Made by a program: the position numbers and the translations under genes. A stretch of 64,000 nucleotides of DNA from the NCBI GenBank assembly GCA_900759415.1, contig CAAEVC010000155.1:1-64000 (forward strand), in the 5' to 3' direction. Source of the stretch: an uncultured Dialister sp. (GTDB taxonomy: Bacteria > Bacillota > Negativicutes > Veillonellales > Dialisteraceae). Each line of letters begins with the position of its first letter. Position 1 is the first letter of the stretch. The notes beneath the pieces are model-generated. The model saw only the letters and a list, made by a program, of their open reading frames with translations. It was not told the origin of the DNA and did no database searches. Shown piece by piece: positions 1-7,359 of this stretch.

Positions 1-31
1 AATCTCTGGGATATAATTTTATGTGTCTCAT
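1..31 (-). CDS. 5' end of an unidentified minus-strand gene (partial)
   Basis: On the minus strand an AAAGGAG ribosome site at about 44-50 precedes an ATG at 31-29 by eight bases, and the frame stays open to the window edge (MRHIKLYPRD). Only ten codons are visible, so no family can be named. It would be divergent from rfbD, with the 96-147 heptad array lying between the two starts. The call rests on the ribosome site and start codon alone. Confidence 0.4.
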   Translation of the reverse strand, partial: MRHIKLYPRD

Positions 32-95
32 AATGACAGCTCCTTTCAAAAAAGTCTCGTTTTATACTGTCTAAATATATGATACACCTTTCCCC

Positions 96-147
96 AGTCC
101 CGAGTCCCGACTCTCGACAATAGTAGAAAGCAGTAAGCAGTAAACTG
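96..147 (+). repeat. Heptad quasi-repeat array upstream of rfbD
   Basis: AGTCCCG-type words recur at 7-bp steps (AGTC at 96 and 103, ACTC at 110), then the word drifts to CAGTAAG at 131 and 138. The array lies between two divergent genes and ends just before the rfbD ribosome site. It belongs to the 7-bp periodic family found throughout the window, although its word differs from the GAGTTGA and AGCCGA types. Confidence 0.6.
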
Positions 148-166
148 ATAAAGGAGTATACCGATA

Positions 167-1021
167 ATGAAAGTTTTTATAACAGGAGTGACCGGTCAGC
201 TTGGTTATGACGTAGCGAAGGAACTGGAAAGACGTCATATCGAATACAAAGGCGTCGGTTCCAAAGATATGGACTTGACCATTCCGGCGGAAGTGGAGAA
301 AGTAGTGGCTGCGTATCATCCGGATGCTGTCATTCACTGTGCTGCTTATACCGCCGTGGATAAGGCGGAAGATGAATATGGCAGGGCCATGGATGTCAAT
401 GCCAAAGGAACGCTGGCTCTCGCGAAGGCTGCTAAAAAAATCGATGCGAAGATGCTTTACATATCCACGGACTACGTCTTTGATGGAAAAGGCAGCGAGC
501 TATTTGCTGCAGATGCCACTAAGGGGCCTCTGAATGTGTACGGACTGACCAAGCTCTTTGGAGAGCAGGCTGTGCAGATGGAGATGCTCAAATATTTCAT
601 CGTCCGCATTTCCTGGGTCTTTGGCAAAAACGGCAATAACTTTATTAAAACCATGCTCCGCCTGGGGCAGGCCCATGATGAACTGACTGTTGTGGCAGAC
701 CAGTGGGGATCCCCAACCTATACGGCGGATCTGGCGCCGCTGCTCTGTGATATGGTAGAGACTGAGAAATATGGAGTCTATCATGCAACAAATGAAGGCA
801 TCACCAACTGGGCTGAGTTCGCAGCAGCTATCATGAAAGAAGCCAATCTTTCCTGCCGCATTCGGCCTATCCCTTCCTCGGACTATCCCACTAAGGCTGT
901 TCGGCCGCTGAACAGCCGTATGGATAAAAGCTCACTGGACAAGGCCGGATTCACAAGACTGCCGGAATGGAAGGATGCGCTGAGAAGATATCTGAAGGAA
1001 ATCGGAGCTCCTGGAGGCTGA
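167..1021 (+). CDS. rfbD: dTDP-4-dehydrorhamnose reductase
   Basis: This enzyme performs the last, NAD(P)H-dependent step to dTDP-L-rhamnose, a donor for surface polysaccharide. The 284-residue protein is normal family length. It has the N-terminal nucleotide-binding GVTGQLG loop (residues 7-13), STDYVFDG with T101, and the YGLTK catalytic pair Y125/K129 typical of extended short-chain dehydrogenases. An AAGGAG site lies just upstream of the ATG. The last codons and the stop fall at the edge of a heptad array that separates the gene from rfbC. rfbA and rfbB are not in view, so the dTDP-rhamnose set is split or continues outside the window. The assignment is secure from motifs and from the neighbouring rfbC. 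Confidence 0.93.
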   Translation: MKVFITGVTGQLGYDVAKELERRHIEYKGVGSKDMDLTIPAEVEKVVAAYHPDAVIHCAAYTAVDKAEDEYGRAMDVNAKGTLALAKAAKKIDAKMLYISTDYVFDGKGSELFAADATKGPLNVYGLTKLFGEQAVQMEMLKYFIVRISWVFGKNGNNFIKTMLRLGQAHDELTVVADQWGSPTYTADLAPLLCDMVETEKYGVYHATNEGITNWAEFAAAIMKEANLSCRIRPIPSSDYPTKAVRPLNSRMDKSSLDKAGFTRLPEWKDALRRYLKEIGAPGG

Positions 1022-1054
1022 CTGTAGGCTGTCGGCTCCCGGCTATCGGCTGTT
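1016..1054 (+). repeat. Heptad array, left arm flanking the four-helix-bundle gene
   Basis: GGCT recurs at exactly 1027, 1034, 1041 and 1048 (units such as GGCTGTC and GGCTCCC), with one more GGCT at 1016 inside the rfbD stop region. Its reverse complement matches the start of the 1505-1574 array over about 28 bases with few mismatches. The two arrays therefore form inverted arms around the 1133-1525 gene. Confidence 0.8.
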
Positions 1055-1132
1055 AAGGGGCGGCACTGATGCACTGATTTCTGAAATATTGAATTTCCTT
1101 CGCTAACGCATTTATTTTAGAAGGAGGATATC

Positions 1133-1525
1133 GTGGCGGATTATAGAAACTTAGAGGTCTGGCAAAAAGCAATGGAACTGACTATGATGATATATGATGC
1201 TGCGGATACCTTCCCGAATCATGAGCGATATGGGCTGGTTAGTCAAATGGAGCGAGCAGCGGTTTCTATTCCTTCTAACATAGCAGAGGGATATGGAAGG
1301 CAGTTAGATAAAGAGTTCTACCACTTCCTGAGCATAGCAAGAGGCTCTTTATATGAATTACAGACGCAGGTCTATATTGCGTCCGGACGGAGCTATATCA
1401 GCAGAGAACGAGCAGATAAAATCGATCAGAAACTGGATCAGCTGGGAAGAATGATTTATGGATTTATGAGAAGATTGGAAAACGCGAACCCAAGTATATG
1501 TCGAAAGCCGATAGCCGGTAGCTGA
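1133..1525 (+). CDS. Four-helix bundle protein (S23 / 23S intervening-sequence protein family)
   Basis: This 130-residue, probably all-helical protein carries family hallmarks: YRNLEVWQKAMEL near the N-terminus, FPNHERYGLVSQMERAAVSIPSNIAEGYGR in the middle, and SIARGSLYELQTQV. The family was first met as ORFs inside 23S rRNA intervening sequences and is related to the Avd accessory protein of diversity-generating retroelements; its cellular role is unclear. The GTG start follows an AAGGAGG site by six bases. It sits between rfbD and rfbC, bracketed by inverted heptad arrays, and its last seven codons are read from the right array. This suggests a discrete inserted unit. Family assignment is sure; function is not. 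Confidence 0.9.
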   Translation: MADYRNLEVWQKAMELTMMIYDAADTFPNHERYGLVSQMERAAVSIPSNIAEGYGRQLDKEFYHFLSIARGSLYELQTQVYIASGRSYISRERADKIDQKLDQLGRMIYGFMRRLENANPSICRKPIAGS

Positions 1526-1574
1526 TAGCCAGCAGCCGAAAGCCGACAGCCGGAAGCCGATGGCTGACAGCTTG
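1505..1574 (+). repeat. Heptad array, right arm flanking the four-helix-bundle gene
   Basis: AGCC (or AGCT/GGCT) occurs at 1506, 1513, 1520, 1527, 1534, 1541, 1548, 1555, 1562 and 1569, ten units with no slip in the 7-bp phase. Unit bodies vary around AGCCGAN. The array overlaps the end of the four-helix-bundle reading frame and is inverted relative to the 1016-1054 array. Confidence 0.9.
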
Positions 1575-1626
1575 CAACTCAATATTTAACGATGATATAA
1601 ATACTTAATAGAGACATAAGGAGAAA

Positions 1627-2238
1627 ATGATGGGACAAATCAAAGTGACAAAAAATGTGGGAGGCATTGAAGGCCTCTGTATCATCGAGCCCGCCGTCCA
1701 TGGAGACGAACGGGGCTATTTCATGGAAACCTATAATCAGAAGGACATGGAAGAAGCCGGATTTCATATCGACTTTGTCCAGGATAACCAGAGCATGAGC
1801 ACGAAGGGGGTCCTTCGTGGTCTCCATTTCCAGAAGCATTATCCCCAGTGCAAACTGGTAAGGGCCGTGCGTGGCAGCGTTTTCGATGTGGCCGTGGATC
1901 TGCGGGCCGACTCCACAACCTATGGCAAGTGGTATGGGGTGGAGCTGACAGAAGAAAATAAAAAACAGTTCCTCATTCCCGAAGGCTTTGCCCATGGCTT
2001 CCTGGTTCTTTCCGATGTGGCAGAATTCTGCTACAAGGTGAACGACTTCTGGCATCCCAATGACGAAGGCGGTATGGCCTGGAATGATCCGGAAATCGGC
2101 ATTCAGTGGCCCCATGTGAAAGGCACCTATCAGGGAAGCTGCTCGGCAGAAGAATATACCCTGGATGATGGCACCCCGCTGAACCTCAGCGATAAAGACC
2201 AGAAATGGCTGGGGCTGAAGAATACGTTTAAGCTCTGA
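1627..2238 (+). CDS. rfbC: dTDP-4-dehydrorhamnose 3,5-epimerase
   Basis: This cupin-fold epimerase inverts C3 and C5 of dTDP-4-keto-6-deoxyglucose. The 203-residue protein shows HGDERGYFMETYN, GVLRGLHFQ with catalytic His67, the Y136 region, and LSDKD near residues 188-191 that carries the His-partner Asp. Two in-frame ATGs (1627 and 1630) follow an AAGGAG site; the second has the better spacing. It belongs functionally with rfbD, from which the four-helix-bundle unit separates it. About 740 bases of degraded sequence follow. Confidence 0.93.
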   Translation: MMGQIKVTKNVGGIEGLCIIEPAVHGDERGYFMETYNQKDMEEAGFHIDFVQDNQSMSTKGVLRGLHFQKHYPQCKLVRAVRGSVFDVAVDLRADSTTYGKWYGVELTEENKKQFLIPEGFAHGFLVLSDVAEFCYKVNDFWHPNDEGGMAWNDPEIGIQWPHVKGTYQGSCSAEEYTLDDGTPLNLSDKDQKWLGLKNTFKL

Positions 2239-2492
2239 GATAGTCGTATGGTAATTTATACGTTGCATTCTTGAATAAATAACGTTAAATAACTATAGTG
2301 GTATTAGTAGTATGATTGATTTTATTGCATTTTGCATATAACCTAATAATAGGTGTGTAACCTTATTATCGATCATTCATTCATCTAGAAAGGGAAAGTT
2401 AATGATGCGAATTCATTTCCAAAGCAGACCAAACTTGCTGACAGAGATAGGATGATACTACTGTAGTTGCTGATTTATATCTCACTGAAAGT
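2239..2492. other. Non-coding, degraded sequence after rfbC
   Basis: This AT-rich stretch has no open frame of useful length. A short ATG frame near 2403 (beginning MMRIHFQ) stops after 17 codons. It is probably the start of the gene debris that continues to 2902. Confidence 0.4.
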
Positions 2493-2902
2493 ATGAGACG
2501 TTTTGAATTAGAGTACTCTGCATCTAGAAGGAGAAAAGCGACGGAGTTAATGATTTTTAAAAAAGATATCGATATACCATCTAATGATGAACTTGAGAGA
2601 AATGGTCTTCAGCTAAATTTTCGACCAGTATATAGAAATGGATGAGAGCAAGAGGAAAGGTATTTCATTACAGTTTGTTTTCTTAAAATGTAAAGCAGAA
2701 TTTATAGGCTAAAGGTGAAATTGTGCAAAAGAAATCAGAACGGTTCATTTCGGAACTGGAGATAAAGACTCAAGAACTGAGCGTGAAGTATAATGACTTA
2801 AGACCGATTAAAAAATTGGAAGTAGAGCAGTATCTGAAAACGAAGTTTCAGGGGAGCATGATTGGTACAATGTCGGACTATGTGCAGAAGTCGTCTAAGT
2901 GA
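2493..2902 (+). pseudogene. Two short coding fragments, probable remnants of a lost polysaccharide gene
   Basis: Frame 2493-2645 encodes 50 residues (MRRFELEYSASRRRK...). Frame 2723-2902, with a GTG start, encodes 59 residues rich in Lys and Glu, likely helical (for example KSERFISELEIKTQELS). Both look protein-like, neither has a clear ribosome site, and they sit in an otherwise featureless gap of an active glycosyltransferase cluster. I cannot name the parent family. The second fragment resembles the coiled C-terminal tail of a larger enzyme, which is a guess. Confidence 0.3.
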
Positions 2903-2975
2903 TGATAGAAGTAAGGCTATACCATTTTATTCGATTTTTTGTACAGATTCTTTTACTAAAGGAGATAGACGTTTG

Positions 2976-3803
2976 ATGAAACTAGCTGGCGTGGTGACAC
3001 TATATCATCCGGACGATGAAGTTTTAGGAAATATGGAGTCTTATATGAGCGCACTTGACGTACTGTATGTCATGGATAATACGGAAACGCCGGATCCATG
3101 GTGGGCTTTGTGGGCTGAGAAGCAGCCTCATGTAAAGTATGTTGCGTTTCATGATAACAAGGGGATTTCTTATGCGTTGAATTATGCATTGAAAGAAACT
3201 GACTGTGATTATCTTTTAACTATGGATCAGGACAGCCGGTTTTTTCCTGATATGATACTAAAATATAAGCGCCTTGTCGAAGAGTTTGAGACTGAGGTGC
3301 CAGATAAAGTAGCCGTGTATGCAGTCAATTATGATGGAGAAGCGGTAGATGCTGACTCAAAGCGCGTGCGGACTGCGATCACTTCTGGTTCTATTGTTCC
3401 GGTAAAAATTGCACTAGCTTTGGGGGGGTTTGATGAAGCGCTTTTCATTGATGAAGTAGACCTTGAGTACTGCTATCGTGCAGAAGAGAAGGGCTATCAT
3501 ATCATTGAATTTCCTGGCATAAAAATGAAACACTCTATCGGGAATAGAACGTATCATCATTTGTTCTCGTTTACTTATAATACATTTAATCACAGCGCGA
3601 TCAGAAGATACTACATTTTTAGAAATAAGATTTACGTAGCCAAACGATATCCGGCTGTTCGAAAAGAGTATATTTTGGAGAGCTTGAAAATGATTATTAA
3701 GATACTGCTGGCAGAAAAGCAAAAAGTCAGTAAAATGAAGCATATTTTCGGGGGGGTGAGAGATGGTCTCCTTGGGCATATGGGGAAATATCAAGGAAAA
3801 TAG
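2976..3803 (+). CDS. Family 2 glycosyltransferase (rhamnosyltransferase-like)
   Basis: This GT-A glycosyltransferase of about 275 residues adds a sugar to the growing repeat unit at the inner membrane. It has VTLYHPDDE at the N-terminus, the nucleotide-sugar region YLLTMDQDSRF with a DxD-like element, and LGGFDEALFIDEVDLEYCYR, typical of rhamnosyl-type GT2 enzymes. The ATG at 2976 is chosen because AAAGGAGA lies seven to ten bases upstream; the longer upstream frame is not family-like. Two G7 tracts lie inside the gene, at 3422-3428 in the GGFDE motif and at 3750-3756 near the C-terminus. Both are in frame here, but slippage would truncate the product. Confidence 0.85.
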   Translation: MKLAGVVTLYHPDDEVLGNMESYMSALDVLYVMDNTETPDPWWALWAEKQPHVKYVAFHDNKGISYALNYALKETDCDYLLTMDQDSRFFPDMILKYKRLVEEFETEVPDKVAVYAVNYDGEAVDADSKRVRTAITSGSIVPVKIALALGGFDEALFIDEVDLEYCYRAEEKGYHIIEFPGIKMKHSIGNRTYHHLFSFTYNTFNHSAIRRYYIFRNKIYVAKRYPAVRKEYILESLKMIIKILLAEKQKVSKMKHIFGGVRDGLLGHMGKYQGK

Positions 3804-3846
3804 TTTTTGATAGATCATCTGCTGGCATCCCTACGAGAGGTGCCGC

Positions 3847-4818
3847 ATGATGAATTCCGTCGCTATGTGCACCTACAATGGAGAGAAATATATCAAAGAA
3901 CAGCTCGAAAGCATTATTCACCAGTCTTTGCCTCCGGACGAAATCATTATTTGCGACGATGGTTCAAATGATCATACCATTTCTGCCATAAAAGAAACGA
4001 TGAGGGGCTGGCGAGGAAGTTGGAAGCTTGTGCAGAATGAGAAAAATCTCGGATATAAGAAGAATTTTCAGAAAGCTATTTCTCTCTGTCAAGGAGATAT
4101 CATCTATCTGAGCGATCAGGATGATGTATGGGATTTGCATAAGATGGAGCTTATGAATCAGATATTTGTTGAATGTCCTGAAGTTGTGACGGTATTTCAC
4201 GATGCGGAACTGGTGGATGAGTCATTGCATGTATTGTATCCCTCATTCTGGCGAGCCTCTTTGGATTTTGATTACAGGGAATTCATAGCTGGAGATTACC
4301 GGAAAGTGCTCGATCATAATGTCATGCAAGGCAGCGCGTCAGCCTTTCGCCGAATAGTTTTCGAAAAGGCTAGCCCGTTTCCTGAGGAAGCGGTGCATGA
4401 TGAGTGGTTGCTTTTGGTGTCACTGCTGATTGGGAAGGTGGTCCCGCTACCTAAGCAACTTTTGAAGTACAGGCAGGCAAATAATGTGATTGGTGGACTA
4501 CCGGTGACGTTCTCGGAAAAAGTGAAGAAGTGGGGAGGCTCCTTGCGTAGCGCACTGGTTCAGCATCAACGCGAAATTATCAGGCGAGTATGTGTTTTAG
4601 ATGAATTGATGGGAAGAGCAGAAAGCTGTGAAGGAGTCAGCAATTTTAGCAATTTGTTTAAGTGCTATCGCTCCTTCTTGATGCTTCGAAATAGTTGTAT
4701 TACGCATCACAATGTGAAGGTGCTGGGATCGTTTTGGAATTATGTTATGTATTATCGATGGAGCTACGGTACTAAATACGTATTGAAAGATTTGCTTGTA
4801 ATTGTGCTAAGCGATTGA
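3847..4818 (+). CDS. Family 2 glycosyltransferase
   Basis: This 323-residue GT2 enzyme begins with the classic VAMCTYNGEKYIKEQLESI strand-loop-helix, followed by DEIIICDDGSNDHT (UDP-sugar Asp) and IIYLSDQDDVWD (DxD metal/nucleotide motif). The acceptor part contains MQGSASAFRR and HDEWLLLVSLLIG. It probably transfers one sugar of the surface polysaccharide repeat. It follows the previous glycosyltransferase by 43 bases with a GAGAGG site before the ATG, so the two are likely co-transcribed. The acceptor and donor cannot be read from the sequence. Confidence 0.88.
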   Translation: MMNSVAMCTYNGEKYIKEQLESIIHQSLPPDEIIICDDGSNDHTISAIKETMRGWRGSWKLVQNEKNLGYKKNFQKAISLCQGDIIYLSDQDDVWDLHKMELMNQIFVECPEVVTVFHDAELVDESLHVLYPSFWRASLDFDYREFIAGDYRKVLDHNVMQGSASAFRRIVFEKASPFPEEAVHDEWLLLVSLLIGKVVPLPKQLLKYRQANNVIGGLPVTFSEKVKKWGGSLRSALVQHQREIIRRVCVLDELMGRAESCEGVSNFSNLFKCYRSFLMLRNSCITHHNVKVLGSFWNYVMYYRWSYGTKYVLKDLLVIVLSD

Positions 4819-4966
4819 TCTGAATTGATTTAAATTGGTGGAGGCTTGATGGAAAAGACATTTGGATTGATACCTTCGACATAAGGATAGATTATAATCC
4901 TCTATTTATAAGTTCAAGAGAAGCTTCAAATATTATAAAAGTTTGTTATGGTGAAGGTGCACGAGC

Positions 4967-5752
4967 ATGAATATAAAAATAATAGTCGCTACGCATAAAA
5001 AGTTTTGGATGCCTGAAGATGAAGTTTATTTACCTATTCAGGTGGGAGCAGAAGGGAAAGTTGATTTGGGGTATACTCCTGATAATACAGGAGATAATAT
5101 TTCCTATAAAAATCCTAATTATTGTGAGCTTACTGGATTATACTGGGCGTGGAAAAATTTAAATGTAGACTATGTTGGCTTATGCCATTACAGAAGGTAC
5201 TTTGGGCATGAGGTGTTTGATAATGAATCAATAGAGGAAAAGAAGCGCCACATATTAGCGGGATCCGACTATAGTAAGCTGCTGCGCGAATATGATGTAC
5301 TTTTGCCGGAAAGAATGTTACTTGGGCGAAATTTTACCGTTAAAAAGCAGTATGAGGAATGTCATAATTTAAATGATTTAATGACTGTAAGGGAAATTCT
5401 CTTGAAAGATTGGCCATCCTATATAAATGCGTTTGAAACAATTTTAAGTAAGCATAGCTTCTATTGTTTTAATATGTTCGCTATGAGGAAAAAATACTTT
5501 GATCAGTATTGTGGATGGCTGTTTGATGTACTATTCAAATTGGAAAATCGGATAAATATCGAACATTATGATTCGTATCAAAAACGAGTCTTTGGTTTTT
5601 TATCAGAGCGCTTATTTAATGTATGGTTACTAAAGCAAAACCTTTCAATAAAGGAGATGCCAATTATTTTTTTAGAAAACGAGAATCAGCAAAAAGAAGG
5701 GAATGTTAAAAGAAAATTAAAACATAAAATGTATAATATTTTGAATTGGTAA
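4967..5752 (+). CDS. DUF4422 glycosyltransferase-like protein
   Basis: The 261-residue product matches the DUF4422 family, seen in capsule and LPS clusters and thought to be glycosyltransferases. Diagnostic parts are IIVATHKKFWMP at the start, GDNISYKNPNYCELTGLYWAW, and YVGLCHYRRYF, followed by a C-terminal ERLFNVWLL block. The gene is clearly more AT-rich than rfbD or rfbC, which suggests separate acquisition. The 148 bases upstream contain no usable frame. Role in repeat-unit assembly is inferred from family and context. Confidence 0.85.
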   Translation: MNIKIIVATHKKFWMPEDEVYLPIQVGAEGKVDLGYTPDNTGDNISYKNPNYCELTGLYWAWKNLNVDYVGLCHYRRYFGHEVFDNESIEEKKRHILAGSDYSKLLREYDVLLPERMLLGRNFTVKKQYEECHNLNDLMTVREILLKDWPSYINAFETILSKHSFYCFNMFAMRKKYFDQYCGWLFDVLFKLENRINIEHYDSYQKRVFGFLSERLFNVWLLKQNLSIKEMPIIFLENENQQKEGNVKRKLKHKMYNILNW

Positions 5753-6110
5753 ATTCATGTTGAATCTGCTGATGTTTAAAGAAGTCAGCCAAGAGGCGGT
5801 TTGCGTGAAAAAAAGGTGTTTCCGTTAATGGCGTACTCGTTATCGCTTTCGTGCCTGGCCGGGATGACGATATGAGGGGATATCATCGAATAATCATTGC
5901 TTCTCGCTGCGTGGAAATTCATCCTGCGTCTAAGGCACGCCCTTTCTTCAAGGGTTGCTCAAGATGTCATGTATGACCGTAAGGGGCTGGGGAAATGCTG
6001 ATTAAATCGCATATAGATTCCCCAAAAGAAAGTTTATGTAGGAATGGTAATCCTGTATATTTGAATAGAGTTGCGTGTTGGAAATCGAAGTTGAGCTAAA
6101 AGGAGAGACT
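5753..6110. other. Gene-free stretch before glf, probable remnant sequence
   Basis: No complete gene is visible. A frame from about 5824 can be read across GVLVIAFVPGRDDD but lacks a start and a ribosome site. The stretch resembles insertion or gene debris, not a regulated leader. The glf ribosome site AAAGGAGA ends at about 6107. Confidence 0.3.
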
Positions 6111-7238
6111 ATGTACGATTATCTGATTGTCGGCGCAGGTTTATTTGGTGCCGTTTTTGCGCATGAAGCAAAAAAAATAGGGAAAAGTGTTCTCGTTATC
6201 GAGAAACGAGATCATATCGCAGGCAACGTGTACACGGAAGACTTGGAAGGGATCCATGTACACAAGTATGGAGCGCACATCTTTCATACGAATCTGAAGC
6301 ATGTCTGGGACTATGTGCAGCAGTTTGCCGCATTCAATCGTTTTACCAATTCACCGGTGGCAAATTATCATGGGGAACTCTATTCCCTGCCCTTTAATAT
6401 GTACACCTTCAATAAAATATGGGGCGTCGTGACGCCGGAGGAGGCGGCGGCCAAGATCGAGGAGCAGAGGCGGGCGGCTGGCATCACAGAGCCGAAGAAT
6501 CTGGAAGAACAGGCGATTTCCTTGGTCGGGACGGATATCTATGAGAAGCTCATCAAAGGATATACGGAAAAGCAGTGGGGGCGGCCCTGCAGCGAGCTTC
6601 CTGCTTTTATTATCAAGCGGCTCCCGGTGCGTCTGACTTTTGATAATAATTACTTCAACGCACTCTATCAGGGGATTCCTGTTGGCGGCTATACGAGGAT
6701 GGTGGGAAATATGCTTCGCGGCGTCGAGGTGAAGCTCGGCATCGACTATCTGGCAGACAGGGAGAAGTGGAATAGCATGGCGGAGCATGTCATCTACACT
6801 GGTCCAATCGATGCCTATTTCCACTACGACCTTGGACCACTGGAATATCGCAGTGTGCGCTTTGAGACAGAAGTCCTGGATAAGCCGAATTTCCAGGGAA
6901 ATGCAGCAGTGAACTACACGGATCGAGAGACGCCATGGACGAGGATCATCGAGCATAAGTGGTTCGAATTCGGTAAAGACAGTGAAGGAAATGATCTGCC
7001 GAAGACCGTCATCAGCCGAGAATACTCTTCGGAATGGAAAGTGGGCGATGAGGCATACTATCCGGTTAATGATGAGAAGAATGGCGCGCTTTATCAGAAA
7101 TATAAGCAGCTGGCAAAAAAGGAGACGAAGGTCATTTTCGGTGGACGCCTTGGCGAGTATAAGTATTATGATATGGATGCGGTGATCGATTCAGCGCTGA
7201 AGTGTGCGGGCGAGAGACTAAGAGACGTTAGATATTAG
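6111..7238 (+). CDS. glf: UDP-galactopyranose mutase
   Basis: This flavoenzyme interconverts UDP-galactopyranose and UDP-galactofuranose, supplying Galf for the polysaccharide. The 375-residue protein opens with YDYLIVGAGLFGAVFA, the FAD GxGxxG loop at about residues 8-13. It continues with HIAGNVYTED, KYGAHIFHT and GYTEKQWG, all signature blocks of the family. The ATG at 6111 is preferred over the GTG at 6075 because AAAGGAGA lies directly upstream and the protein then starts as family members do. A heptad array begins right at its stop codon. Confidence 0.93.
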   Translation: MYDYLIVGAGLFGAVFAHEAKKIGKSVLVIEKRDHIAGNVYTEDLEGIHVHKYGAHIFHTNLKHVWDYVQQFAAFNRFTNSPVANYHGELYSLPFNMYTFNKIWGVVTPEEAAAKIEEQRRAAGITEPKNLEEQAISLVGTDIYEKLIKGYTEKQWGRPCSELPAFIIKRLPVRLTFDNNYFNALYQGIPVGGYTRMVGNMLRGVEVKLGIDYLADREKWNSMAEHVIYTGPIDAYFHYDLGPLEYRSVRFETEVLDKPNFQGNAAVNYTDRETPWTRIIEHKWFEFGKDSEGNDLPKTVISREYSSEWKVGDEAYYPVNDEKNGALYQKYKQLAKKETKVIFGGRLGEYKYYDMDAVIDSALKCAGERLRDVRY

Positions 7239-7240
7239 AA

Positions 7241-7295
7241 GTCAGAGGTCAAACATCAGATATCGGAAGTCAGAAGTCTGAATCTCCAAGTCTCA
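7241..7295 (+). repeat. Heptad array between glf and the polymerase gene
   Basis: GTC or ATC recurs at 7241, 7248, 7255, 7262, 7269 and 7276, then at 7290, giving units like AGAAGTC and GGAAGTC. It fills the whole gap between the glf stop and the next gene. The word resembles the 8921-9005 array and both lie in the same operon. Confidence 0.75.
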
Positions 7296-7359
7296 AGGTT
7301 TCATAAATTTTATTATCTGTGTGGTATCTATGGAAAGCTGGCGTGGTATGGAGTATATA

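Noticed and set aside
1505..1574. CRISPR-like array
   Set aside because: Units are only 7 bp, there are no unique spacers of 25-40 bp, and no cas genes are present.
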